From Dromiciops gliroides (lineage: Eukaryota; Chordata; Mammalia; Microbiotheria; Microbiotheriidae): DNA of 64,000 nt. The stretch is taken from the NCBI RefSeq assembly GCF_019393635.1, contig NC_057863.1:641140306-641204305 (forward strand), read 5' to 3'. The notes under the pieces are model-generated. The model did not search any database and was not told the origin of the DNA. It was given only the letters and a program-made list of their open reading frames with translations. Made by a program: the position numbers and the translations under genes. Numbering within the stretch: the stretch's first letter is position 1; every line of letters begins with the position of its first letter. Positions 21,585 through 31,254 of this stretch are shown piece after piece.

Positions 21585-22463
21585 CTATGTAACTTCTGAA
21601 CTGATACTATTACTCTGAGTGAATTCAGAACACTTTTGATTCCGATATCTAAAATCCCCAATACTCATATCAATACCTTGCTGCTTACTTCTACATTTCT
21701 GTACAATATATACCCTTCCATGGCAAAAGAAGCAGAGTCTTGAACTATGTTGATGATTGTCATTCTTATTCAGCTTAAATTTTTCTTCTTTAACCCCTCT
21801 ATATTGTCTGTCAGTCTTTTCACCATACAAATGCTTTATAAGATTACTAATGAAAGACAAAAGCAGGTTAGCAAAATTATGAACAAAACAAGTATATCTG
21901 GAATTTAAAGAGTTTTCTAAGATTGTCTCAAAAGCACAGCCAGGCGGGGGAAGGGCTGAGCCTGAAGCTGCAAATGCAGGTAGAAAAAGTTGAGCATGCG
22001 TACCAGATCTCTGGACTTCCCAGGCAGGGGAAGCTATGGGCTTGGCCATAGGAGGAGTAGAGGGTGGGGTCTGGAGAGGAGGGGAGGGACCAGAGCAATT
22101 TGAATCAGACTTGATTTTGAACTCAGGCCTGGATTCCTCTTCCCCCACTTTGCCTCCAGGTGCTAGGGGATTAAAAGCTTCTAGAGGGTGGGTCATTGCC
22201 TCCAGGCATGCAAAATTAGAGCAACAATTAGTGTTAGAACTGGGAAAAGCTGCAGGAATCTCTTCAGGTTTCTCTGAAAAAGCATGGTTGGGAGAGGGAG
22301 AGATATTTCCTTGTGTGAGTAAGTTGCTGGCTCTTTTAACAAAAATAAAAAGAAAAATAGAAAATCCAGAAAAACAAAGCATTAACATGATCTTATCTCC
22401 CATTTGTCTGGTTAAACAGACTAAAATCAAAAATAGGATAATTAGGGAGTTTAAAAGGTCCAT
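21585..22463 (-). other. Gag-position open frame of the retroviral fossil
   Basis: A 292-codon frame lies directly behind the 5' LTR and leader, where gag is expected. It begins with two hydrophobic, membrane-like stretches (roughly residues 5-18 and 26-43), passes through a proline-rich middle (about 120-150), and ends in a basic region with a zinc-knuckle-like CFFCHG...QKC spacing (about residues 245-258). The knuckle and position suggest a gag-derived product; the hydrophobic start is unusual for gag. It is part of a fossil element, not a host gene. Confidence 0.5.
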
Positions 22464-22552
22464 TCGAAAAATTTAAAGGGAAAACACCTGGCAATTCAGC
22501 AGTACTTAAGATTTAAAAGGTTAGGGTAGGGGAAATTTCTTACCCAACCAGA

Positions 22553-22598
22553 AGATCAGAAGACTGAGGTTTAGCTTTCCTCTTCGTGGTCAGCCATC
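22553..22598 (-). other. Primer-binding region with extended tRNA-Arg similarity
   Basis: Read on the + strand this segment resembles the 3' half of tRNA-Arg(UCG), as I remember that tRNA: GATCAGAAGACTGAGG (22554-22569) like the anticodon-arm side, and CCTCTTCGTGGTC..GCCA (22579-22596) like the acceptor end with CCA. The acceptor part is the expected primer-binding site; the similarity extends well beyond the usual 18 bases. Confidence 0.6.
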
Positions 22599-22962
22599 TG
22601 TAAGGGGTTAAAATTCTAGCTAAACTGTCTAAAAGATCTAATGAGTGGTCGCCAATCAATTACAAGCTTTAGCAAGAGTTAGACTTTTAAGCATTTATTA
22701 AGGAGAATAAGAATTTGGTAAAGAGAGAGAGAAAGGCCTAGATTCCTATCTATTAAAGGGAGAGCACATTTCTAGCTCCGCTCTCCACCAGAGTCCAAAG
22801 GAAAGAGAGAGCCCCAGTCTTCTCCCTCCTCCTCCCACCAGTCCGTGTCACCTCCTGATACCAAAGAAAAGACTCCTGGTCTTGCCCTCAAAGACCTTTG
22901 CTTCATGGGCAGAACTCCTCTACAGTAAGTATCCAGCAGGTGGCGTCATTCCAATTGTTACA
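22599..22962 (-). repeat. 5' LTR of the endogenous retrovirus
   Basis: 364 bp, about 98% identical to the other LTR, with the same CCAGCAGGTGGCG word at 22933-22945. Confidence 0.95.
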
Positions 22963-23204
22963 GTTCAAATCCGGCCTCAGACACTTAACACTTACTAGCT
23001 GTGTGACCCTGGGCAAGTCACTTAACCCCAATTGCCTCACTAAAAAAAAATAAAAAATAAAAAGAGTCTCAGAGAGGAGACTCCTATGTGCAGTGATGAT
23101 ACTCCCTGTATATAAACTTCTACATCTCTGGGTCTTAGACTCCCCAGGATCAGGGAACCTTTTCTTAGGGAGCACCTGTGATCCCTTTAAGAATTTAAAC
23201 TGCA

Positions 23205-23362
23205 GGGGCAGCTAGGTGGTGCAGTGGATAGAGCACCAGCCCTGGATTCAGGAGTACCTGAGTTCAAATCTGGCCTCAGACACTTAACACTTACTAGCTG
23301 TGTGACCCTGGGCAAGTCACTTAACCCCAATTGCCTCACTAAAAAACAAAACAAAACAAAAA
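23205..23362 (+). mobile_element. Short CORE-SINE, type A
   Basis: Flanked by AAGAATTTAAACTGCA (23189-23204) and AAGAATTTAACCTGCA (about 23363-23378). Confidence 0.95.
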
Positions 23363-23379
23363 AAGAATTTAACCTGCAT

Positions 23380-23984
23380 TCAGATTTTGGGGACACCCTG
23401 TAGAAGCATCTACAAGACACGTAGAAATGGGACACGATGTCACCCTAGAGAGGCAGAGGAGGAGCTAGGGGAGAAGGTGGGGGAGCTTTCTGCGGGAGAT
23501 GGAGTATACAACATCATGAAGGAAGCCAGGAATTCTACTCGGCAGAGAGGTGAGAAGGGAAAGCTTCCCAGGCCTTGGGAATGATGGGGGCCAGGGGCTC
23601 CTCCTGGTGGATCGCAAACCTATACTGCCTCCCTTGCCCTGTCCAGGGAGTGACAGAGTTGGTAGTACCTAGGAATCTGGCTGGGGGCAAAGAGAAGGAT
23701 GAGGGGGAGATTTGTGCAGGGGAAAGGATGAAGGATGAAGGGAAGACCTGCTCTGCGGCAGGGAGAGAGACAAGGACTTCTAAAAAGAGAAGGAAACAGA
23801 GGAGTCAGGTCAAACCCTAGCTTTCTTACCCACCTGTGTGGCCTTGGGCCAGCAGGTGGATCTCTCTGGGCCTCCAGTTTCTCATTTGTGAGAGGAGAGA
23901 GTTGTAACATATGATGTCTAAAGCGCCTGCTAGGTGTATAAACTGTGAGTCAGAGACGGTCAAATGACCATCCTTTTATTAATA
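23380..23984. other. Purine-rich unique stretch
   Basis: No gene seen. 23400-23820 is AG-rich and open in several frames without any family signature. Confidence 0.4.
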
Positions 23985-23997
23985 ACCTGCTGGCCTT

Positions 23998-24148
23998 TAT
24001 TTATTTATTTTTGCAGGGCAATGAGGGTTAAGTGACTTGCCCAGGGTCACACAGCTAGTAAGTGTCAAGTGTCCAAGGCCAGATTTGAACTCAGGTCCTC
24101 CTGAATCCAGGGCTGGTGCTTTATCCACTGCACCACCTAGCTGCCCCC
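23998..24148 (-). mobile_element. Short CORE-SINE, type B
   Basis: Flanked by ACCTGCTGGCCTT at 23985-23997 and 24149-24161. Confidence 0.95.
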
Positions 24149-24161
24149 ACCTGCTGGCCTT

Positions 24162-24845
24162 ATTAATAAAATGATTAAATTACCCAGAAAAAATAATAAA
24201 GTACCTTCTAACTTTTAATACTATGACCCAGATGACCTTCAGTGAAGAAGCAGCTGATCTGCCCCAATGTCAACCCTACTCCTTAGCATCTTATTGGTTG
24301 AGGATGCTCAGGGGAGTTGGGCATAAAATAGCCTGATCTTCTCTGCATAGGCTAATGACCTCGAACTTCTGACAGTTCAGAACTAAGGATGAAGCCTCAG
24401 GAGGGGCTAGTCAGGCATTCATTAGGCACCTACTGTGTGCTGGCACTGTGCTAAGTGCTAGGGAAACAAGGAAAGGTATAAGACAGTCCCTGCCCTCCAA
24501 GAGTTTCCATTCTAATGAAGAAACAACATATATTTAACTAGATACATATGAGATACATACAAAGTCGATGGAAGGGAGAACTCAGAGGGGAAAACATTAG
24601 CAGTCACAGGCCAGACAATGGGCAGAGGAGAGGACAGGCCCATCCATCCCAAGCACTCAGCCAGACTTATTACTGATCATCTCTTCTCATTTCAAAAGCC
24701 AGCATGCTCCATCAGGTTTTTGTCCAGTCAACAGGGGGCCCTATGAGAGATCATAGTCAGACATGGTGCAGAAGCTTTGGTAAGACCTATCTATGAGGTC
24801 AGTGATCAAAAATTACAATATCAGACACTAAGATTTCAAAAGTGG
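24162..24845. other. Intergenic stretch with one old repeat
   Basis: 24412-24560 holds the 'cattaggcacctactgtgtgctgg', 'cactgtgctaagtgctaggg' and 'cctgccctccaagag' series of an unassigned old repeat. The rest is not recognised. Confidence 0.5.
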
Positions 24846-24846
24846 G

Positions 24847-25010
24847 GTAGGCAGCTGGGTGGCGCAGTGGATAGAGCACCAGCCTTGGAGTCAGGAGTAC
24901 CTGAGTTTCAAATCTGGCCTCAGACACTTAACACTTACTAGCTGTGTGACCCTGGGCAAGTCACTTAACCCCAATTGCCTCACCAAAACAGAACAAAACA
25001 AAACAAAAAA
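24847..25010 (+). mobile_element. Short CORE-SINE, type A
   Basis: Near full length with ACAAAACAAA tail; TTTCAAA recurs on both sides. Confidence 0.9.
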
Positions 25011-25271
25011 ATATTTCAAAGGGACTTTAACAGCATCTTCCCCAGATCCATGGCAGAAGTGGAGGTCTCTGGATGAAGAACACTGCATACATTATCAGAC
25101 CTTTTTTTTTTTTTGCATGTATTGAAAGGTTTTATTGAATTTTTTCTCTATTCTCCCTTTTTCTTTAAAAAACATCTTTGTTACAAGGGAAAGCTCTCTG
25201 GGAGGGGAAGAAGAAGAGTCTAAAAAAGCATTTAAATAATGTAAAAAAAACCCTCATTAAAAATCTTTTTT

Positions 25272-25424
25272 GGGGGGCGGCTAGGTGGCGCAGTGGATAA
25301 AGCACCGGCCCTGGATTCAGGAGTTCCTGAATTCAAATCCGGCCTCAGACACTTGACACTTACTAGCTGTGTGACCTTGGGCAAGTCACTTAACCCCCAC
25401 TGCCCCGCAAAAAACAAAACAAAA
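25272..25424 (+). mobile_element. Short CORE-SINE, type B
   Basis: AAAATCTTTTTTG recurs before and after (about 25258-25271 and 25428-25440). Ends CCCCCACTGCCCCGC. Confidence 0.93.
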
Positions 25425-25869
25425 CAAAAATCTTTTTTGAAAATTTAAAAAAGAAAATGTAGGAGGTTTTACAGGAAAAACATTCCCATTGAATTCACGT
25501 GATGGGTGACTGCTGCTAAATAACTCCCACAACACAGAGATTCCAGAGGCTAAAAGCTAGGCTATATTATTATGCTTAAGTACAGGTTCAGTGCTGGGAA
25601 AAATAATTCTGAATGTAATTTAGAGTGCTGAGACAGGATTTGAACTCAATTCTTCCTGACTCTGCTTCTAAATTTTACAAATCCTTAATAGTTATCTGTG
25701 CAGGTGCCACAGAAAGAACCCCCTCCCTCAAGGTCCTTGGTTGTCTCTCCCTGCCTCCAAGCAGTTCATTAGAAAAGCAGAATAGAGAATAAAATCCCAT
25801 AAGAGAGACAGAGAAATAGTTTGTGACACACAGCAAAATGTGTATATTCTCTCTAAGAAAACAGACCTA

Positions 25870-26030
25870 GGGGGCAGCTAGATGGCACAGTGGATAAAGC
25901 ACCAGCCTTGGATTCAAAAGGACCTGAGTTCAAATCTGACCTCAGACATGTGAGACTTACTGTGTGACCCTGGGCAAGTCACTTAACCCTCACTGCTCTG
26001 TGAAAGAAAGAGAGAAAGAAAGAAAGAAAG
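25870..26030 (+). mobile_element. Short CORE-SINE, type B
   Basis: AAAACAGACCTAG before (25857-25869) and AAAACAAACCTAG after; the tail has become a GAAA repeat. Confidence 0.92.
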
Positions 26031-26359
26031 AAAACAAACCTAGCCAAACAGAATCACAATCTCCTACATACTTTAAGGAGAATGAAGTTAAGTTGGAGAC
26101 ATACTGAAGTTAAGTCTCCAACATCAGAATTGATGATGGTCTAGCTCAATGAAAAGGGAGGTTAACATGTCACAAAGGTAACCATAGGGTTCAAACCAGG
26201 GGGATCCTTCCACAAATTAAAGCAAGATAAATTACTTTGAGCAGCCCTAACTACCTTCTGGCTTCTTGTCAGAAGAATGTAATAGGTTTCAGCCAAGCCC
26301 CAAAACCTCTAAATTAGGGGAACCTGAATAAAAGAAGGGAGATTGAGCGGTCATCTAGT

Positions 26360-26470
26360 TCCTAGCTTCTTAAACTGTGGGTCACGACCCCACATGTGAG
26401 GGGTCACGAAAAATTTGGCAGCAAATGTTTGATTTGTGTACCTATTTTATATTACATATATATATAATAA
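26360..26470 (+). repeat. hAT-like DNA transposon fragment (tentative)
   Basis: 'cttaaactgtgggtcacgac' and 'gaggggtcacgaaaaatttgg' resemble the GGGTC(A/G)CGACCCC-bearing termini of hAT-type elements. Ends not defined; broken downstream by TA-rich sequence. Confidence 0.45.
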
Positions 26471-26501
26471 ATAGACACACACACACACACACATATATAT
26501 A

Positions 26502-26639
26502 TTTGCGGGGCAATGAGGGTTAAGTGTCTTGCCCAGGGTCACACAGCTAGTAAGTGTCAAGTGTCTGAGGCCAGATTTGAACTCAGGTCCTCCTGAATCC
26601 AGGGCTGGTGCTTTATCCACTGCACCACCTAACTGCCCC
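26502..26639 (-). mobile_element. Short CORE-SINE, type B
   Basis: Full-length reverse copy, flanked by CATATATAT-like TA sequence on both sides. Confidence 0.92.
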
Positions 26640-26750
26640 ATATATTTTTTTTATATAATATAATATGCTATATTATATTACATTATATTGGATAATATTA
26701 TATAATATCATATAGTATAATAGATCAGATCAGATCAGATCATATATTTT
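26640..26750. repeat. TA-rich simple sequence with (GATCA)n
   Basis: 'ataatataatatgctatatt' type repeats and four GATCA units near 26723-26742. Confidence 0.7.
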
Positions 26751-26974
26751 ACATACCCTGGTGTCAAGTAAAAATTTCTTGGGCAAGAAGGGTCAAGAGT
26801 GGAAAAGCCTACTCTAGTTCAACCCAGACCTGATCCCTAACCCCATCCACAACTGTCCCAAAAAGTGTAGCACCTGCTTCTGCTCTACCTGCCTCCTCCC
26901 CTGCCATGGTTGTGGGTTTCCGGGGGGCCTCTTGAGACACAGCAGGAGTATGGGCCATTGCAAGAAGTAATAGA

Positions 26975-27140
26975 GGGGCAGCTAGGTGGCGCAGTGGATA
27001 AAGCACCGGCCCTGGAGTCAGGAGTACCTGAGTTCAAATCCAGCCTCAGACACTTAACACTTACTAGCTGTGTGACCCTGGGCAAGTCACTTAACCCCAA
27101 TTGCCTCACTAAAAAAAATTTTTAAATTAGAAAAAAAAAA
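26975..27140 (+). mobile_element. Short CORE-SINE, type A, first of a pair
   Basis: Preceded by AAGAAGTAATAGA (26962-26974) and followed by the same word at 27141. Confidence 0.95.
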
Positions 27141-27157
27141 AAGAAGTAATAGAAACA

Positions 27158-27304
27158 GGGGCAGCTAGGTGGTACAGTGGATAGAGCACCAGCCCTGGAT
27201 TCAGGAGGACCTGAGTTCAAATTCGGCCTCAGACACTTAACACTTACTAGCTATGTGACCCTGGGCAAGTCACTTAACCCCAATTGCCTCACCAAAGGAA
27301 TAAA
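27158..27304 (+). mobile_element. Short CORE-SINE, type A, second of a pair
   Basis: Preceded by AAGAAGTAATAGAAACA (27141-27157) and followed by the same 17 bases (27305-27321), so the same target was used twice. Confidence 0.95.
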
Positions 27305-27469
27305 AAGAAGTAATAGAAACAAAGACTTTTGAAATCCCTTTTCTCAAACATCCTGATGCTTCTCCCCTGCTTTTCTAATGAACTGCTTGGAGGCAGGGAG
27401 AGACAACCAAGGACCTTGAAGGAGGGGGTTCTTTCTGTGGCACCTGCACAGATAACTATTAAGGATTTC

Positions 27470-27700
27470 TAAAATTTAGAAGCAGAGTTAGGAAGAATTG
27501 AGTTCAAATCCTGTCTCAGAAACTTTCTAGCTATATGAGACTCTGGGCAAGTCACTTAAGTCACTTTGTCTGCCTCAGTTTCCTCATCTGTCAAATGAGC
27601 TGGAGAAAGAAATGGCAAACCACTACAGTATCTTTATCAAGAATTCCCCAAATGGGGTCATGGAGAATCAAACGTGACTAAAACAACTAAACAAACTGAT
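27470..27700 (+). mobile_element. Long CORE-SINE with RTE-like tail, 5'-truncated
   Basis: CORE ('ctagctatatga', 'ctgggcaagtcacttaag'), 'tcagtttcctcatctgtcaaatgagctgg', 'ggcaaaccactacagtatcttt', 'ccccaaatggggtcat' and a terminal 'gactaaaacaacta'. Confidence 0.8.
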
Positions 27701-27730
27701 AATTTCAGTTAAAGGATATCTTTCTCACTG

Positions 27731-28018
27731 GGGGGCACCTAGGTAATACAGTGGATAGAGCACTGGCCCTGAAGTTGGGAGGACCTGAGCTCAAATCTGG
27801 CCTCAGACACTTACTAGCTGTATGACCCTGGACAAGTCACTTGACCCCAATTGCCTCAAATATCTGGGGCAAACCTCTCCAGTTGTCCTGATGTATATCT
27901 TGCCACTAGACCCGGATGGCTCTGGAGGAAAGAGCGAGGTTAATGACCTTGCACAGCCCTGCCTCACTTCAATCCAATTCAGTGCCAGTCATGACATCAC
28001 CCCAATGAACAACAAAAT
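27731..28018 (+). mobile_element. Long CORE-SINE with GATGGCTCTGG tail, complete
   Basis: Continuous copy of the family split at 11.3-11.8 kb: head, CORE, CCCCAATTGCCTCAAATATCTGG, 'cagttgtcctgatgtatatc', 'gatggctctggaggaaagag', 'cagccctgcctcacttcaat' and an 'aacaacaaaa' end. Confidence 0.85.
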
Positions 28019-29102
28019 CCATCATTGTACCAAATTATAATTGGAATAGTCTCCCTTACAGTATGAGATAATGGAAGTAGAGTCTTTCAAACCTTATAGT
28101 TTGTGTAAATATCCAGCAATCAGTCCCACAATAGGCTTTTCTTAAGTGTCAGATTCTTAGGGACAGGGTACCTTCTCTCTTCTTGTGACTCTCTGGACTG
28201 TCACCACCAACCATGCCCCAAATTCTTTTTGCTGAAAGTAAAATTTAAAAAAAGGAAATCCTAGTTACAACTGTGTATGATTTTGAAATCTCCAAAGGAG
28301 AAGAGGAAGAAATCAAAATCAGTCAATAAACATTTACTAAGTGCTGAGGATACAAATGCTTTACAAAAAAAAAGATAGTCCTTGCCTTCCAGGAGCTTAC
28401 AATCTAATGAGGGAAGATAATACACAAAAGGAAATGGAAAGGGTTAGTGGGGTAGGGTGGGGTGGGATGGGGTGGGACAGCCAGGGAAGGTCTCCTCCCC
28501 CCCTCCCCCCCTCCCCGTGTGGGAGATGCTAGGCCAAGTAGTAAGTTAAGAAATGAGCTATTCATAGCCTTGGGAGACACCTGGACTTTCTGCCCCTCCT
28601 AACTTTCTTCCAAACAGGATCCCAGCTGTATGGACAAGAAACTGAAAAGTGTAGCCTTTCTCTGTTCCAGAGACTCGTCCCCTGGGGTGTACAGGATGGA
28701 GCTCTGATAGGGGAGCTAGTTGTTAAATGTTCAGTGTGCACCTTGGAAATATACAAATCAGGGATTGATTTATTGTTTTGTTTTCCACCCCAGAGGGAAA
28801 AAAATGGGAAAATGTAATTAGTGCAGACTAAACTTAAAAGTGTTTGGGTATACATTTTTTCCCCTGGAGGACAGTTGTTAAACAGTCACCATCCCTTCCC
28901 TGCCCTTTACCAAAATATCTCACATCTGCGTAAGGGTTTATAGCTTTGGAAGTCTTTATTCCATAGACTCCAGATATCATTCCAATTGCTTGAGGAAGGA
29001 AGGTCTGAAGGGAGGAAACAGACACTTCCTTCCCACCCAAGGAGAGCCCTGGAAGGAGATGGGATATTGAAGAGACCAGATGTGGACCACTAGATATCTT
29101 GG

Positions 29103-29126
29103 TGGGGGGGGGGGGGGGGGGGGGGG
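29103..29126 (+). repeat. Long poly-G tract
   Basis: About 23 consecutive G, the second such tract in the window. Confidence 0.85.
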
Positions 29127-29283
29127 TTTTGTTGCCCCCTTGTGGCCACATCCATCCTAGGGCACAGATAACCATCCTAAAGGTCTGGATCAATGAACAT
29201 TTATTAAGCACCTACTATGTGTCAGGTATAGGGCCAGGCACTAAGAATAACAAAACAGCTCCTTTAAATTCTATTTGTAAAAA

Positions 29284-29302
29284 TCACACACACACACACG
29301 TG

Positions 29303-29334
<32 letters not shown>

Positions 29335-29335
29335 A
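29284..29335 (+). repeat. (CA)n/(TG)n microsatellite
   Basis: (CA) about 9 units switches to (TG) about 14 units around an ACGTGT centre, so it can fold back on itself. Confidence 0.9.
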
Positions 29336-29605
29336 GGGAAGGAGGGTCTTCCATACCCTCACCCCAGTTATTACATTGGCCTAAAACACCTCTATTGAAT
29401 CCATCAATGAATCAAAAGAGTGAACAAGTCTTGCATATTTCTATTGAATTAAACAGTTGAAGGTCTAAGTCAGGCACAAACCAGTCCATCAACTTGGGAG
29501 AAGGGAAGGGCTTTCACGTATAATCCTTTTTGTTTTCCATTTCATATTGTTTGTTGAATCTTCAAGTTCATAATAAAACAAAAACTTCTTAAAGAATACA
29601 GTATA

Positions 29606-29667
29606 CACTTACTAACTGTGTGACCCTGGGCAAGTCACTAAACCCCAATTGCCTCACCAAAAAAAAA
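29606..29667 (+). mobile_element. Short CORE-SINE, type A, strongly 5'-truncated
   Basis: Only the last 60 bases are present, yet it is flanked by AAAGAATACAGTATA (29591-29605 and 29668-29682), so it was inserted already truncated. Confidence 0.93.
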
Positions 29668-29779
29668 AAAGAATACAGTATAATTGAATGAGCATTTATC
29701 AATTCAAATCCATATAACCAATTAATGAGCACTGGTCCTCAGCCTATTACATGCCAGGCACATGTCAAATCATAAATCT

Positions 29780-29910
29780 GTAAACCTAGAGTCCCCTGAG
29801 GGGATCCACAGGTAGATTTCAGGGGGTCCATAAACTCAGAGGTGAAAAAATATTACATCTTTATTTCATAAACATCTAACTGAAATTTAGCATTTCCTTT
29901 CATTATTTAG
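29780..29910 (+). repeat. Old DNA-transposon-like repeat (tentative)
   Basis: 'gtcccctgaggggatccacag' and 'cagggggtccataaactcagagg' recall an old mammalian repeat family that also seems present at 42590-42790. Family not determined. Confidence 0.4.
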
Positions 29911-29921
29911 AAACATTGATC

Positions 29922-30075
29922 ATGGGGCAGCTAGGTGGCACAGTGGATAAAGCACCAGGCCTGAATTCAGGAGGACCCGAGTTCAAATCCAGCCTCAGGC
30001 ACTTGACACTTACTAGCTATGTGACCCTGGGCAAGTCATTTAACTCTCATTGCCCCACCAAAAACAAACAAAAAA
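29922..30075 (+). mobile_element. Short CORE-SINE, type B
   Basis: Full length; AACATTGATCATG before resembles AACATCGATGGATC after. Confidence 0.9.
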
Positions 30076-30292
30076 ACATCGATGGATCAATAAATATTTA
30101 TTAAGCACCTACTGCATGACAGGCATGTTGCAGGAAGAGTCTTTTTTTGTGCACAAAAAAATTAAGAACCTTCCAGTTAGACAGTCCTGGCCCCTGGAGG
30201 ACTTAATTCTAAGGGGGAAGGAGAGAGAGAGAGAGAGAAGGGAAATTCACTATCCTAGAGAAATAAGGATAAGACAAATCCTCACTACTTCT

Positions 30293-30442
30293 TTTTTTTT
30301 TTTTTTGTGAGGCAATTGGGGTTAAGTGACTTGCACAGGGTCACACAGCTAGTAAGTGTTAAGTGTCTGAGGTCGAATTTGAACTCAGGTACTCCTGACT
30401 CCAGGGCCGGTGCTCTATCCACTGCACCATCTAGCTGCCCCC
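30293..30442 (-). mobile_element. Short CORE-SINE, type A
   Basis: Flanked by AATCCTCACTACTTCT at 30277-30292 and 30443-30458. Confidence 0.96.
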
Positions 30443-30551
30443 AATCCTCACTACTTCTAGATCTCATCCATGTAAATGATGCAGAGATGGCAGCTTTATG
30501 TTTGCCCATCTCCTGAGCTCTTCTCCCTGTCCTCTCCAGTCCCTTCACTTC

Positions 30552-30660
30552 TTGATGACTCAGTTTCCTCATCTGTAAAGGACAGAGGAAATGCAAACAC
30601 TCCAGTATCTTTGCCAAGAAAACCCCAAATGGGGTTGGATATGACTGAACAGCAACAAAA
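30552..30660 (+). mobile_element. RTE-tail SINE fragment
   Basis: Only the 3' tail: 'gactcagtttcctcatctgtaaag', 'cactccagtatctttgccaa', 'aaaaccccaaatggggttgg' and 'atgactgaacagcaacaaaa'. Confidence 0.75.
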
Positions 30661-30691
30661 TTCTATTTGATCCTATTAAAATGAAGCAGAG

Positions 30692-30840
30692 GGGCAGCTA
30701 GGTGGCGCAGTAGATTAAGCACCGGCCCTGGATTCAGGAGGACCTGAGTTCAAATTCGGTCTCAGACACTTGACACTTACTAGCTGTGTGACCCTGGGCA
30801 ATTCACTTAACCCCCATTGCCCCACAAAAAAACAAACAAA
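30692..30840 (+). mobile_element. Short CORE-SINE, type B
   Basis: Flanked by AAAATGAAGCAGAGG (30678-30692) and the same word at about 30841-30855. Confidence 0.95.
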
Positions 30841-30911
30841 AAAATGAAGCAGAGGTAGCTCCCCTACCTCCCTTTCAATTTCGGTTGATGAAAACATCTA
30901 TATAGCACTTT

Positions 30912-31075
30912 ATTTATTTATTTTTGTTTGCTTGTTTTTGTTTTGCAGGGCAATGAGGATTAAGTGACTTGCCCAGGGTCACACAGCTAGGAAGTGTTAA
31001 GTGTCTGATGCTGGATTTGAACTCAGGTCCTCCTGACTCCAGGGCCAGTGCTCTATCCACTGCACCTAGCTGCCC
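30912..31075 (-). mobile_element. Short CORE-SINE, type B, first of a reverse pair
   Basis: CTATATAGCACTTTA lies before it (about 30897-30911); a shortened form CCACTTTATTTTT follows. Head slightly shortened. Confidence 0.9.
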
Positions 31076-31081
31076 TCCACT

Positions 31082-31235
31082 TTATTTTTATTTTTATTTT
31101 TTTGGTGAGGCAATGGGGTTAAATGACTTGCCCAGGGTCACACAGCTATTAAGTGTCAAGTACCTGAGGCTGGATTTGAACTCAGGTCCTGACTCCAGAG
31201 TCAGTACTCTATCCACTGGGCCACCTAGCTGTCCC
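31082..31235 (-). mobile_element. Short CORE-SINE, type A, second of a reverse pair
   Basis: Directly follows the previous copy; CTATATAGCACTTTA resumes after it at 31235, so both fell into one target region. Confidence 0.9.
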
Positions 31236-31254
31236 TATATAGCACTTTAAACAC

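Larger units (their letters stand above)
19267..22962 (-). mobile_element. Endogenous retrovirus fossil, LTR-internal-LTR, internally short
   Basis: Two 364-bp LTRs (19267-19630 and 22599-22962) face the same way, with TG...CA ends on the minus strand and a 4-bp target duplication GTTC (19263-19266, 22963-22966). By my count they differ at 7 positions (about 98% identical), so insertion is recent on an evolutionary scale, probably a few million years. A polypurine tract abuts the 3' LTR (in reverse, 19631-19645), and a primer-binding site resembling tRNA-Arg(UCG) abuts the 5' LTR (about 22579-22598). The interior is only about 3 kb with no recognisable reverse transcriptase, integrase or envelope region, so it is a shortened, non-autonomous fossil. 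The 4-bp duplication favours a gamma-like (class I) retrovirus, tentatively. Confidence 0.93.
19250..23061 (+). mobile_element. 5'-truncated short SINE split by an endogenous retrovirus
   Basis: The SINE runs 19250-19266 and resumes at 22963-23061, starting mid-element at CAGGAGTACCTGAGTTC. Its own target duplication AAGAGTCTCAGAGAG lies at 19235-19249 and 23062-23076, so both halves clearly belong to one insertion. The retrovirus between them is younger than this type A SINE. Confidence 0.95.
28019..29590. other. Intergenic DNA with simple repeats
   Basis: No gene. 28316-28430 and 29190-29250 are copies of the unassigned 'aacatttattaagcacctac' old repeat. Poly-G of about 23 lies at 29103-29126 and a CA/TG microsatellite at 29284-29335. 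The rest looks unique. Confidence 0.5.

Noticed and set aside
21585-22463. Host protein-coding gene
   Set aside because: It lies between two matching LTRs in gag position, so it belongs to the retroviral fossil.
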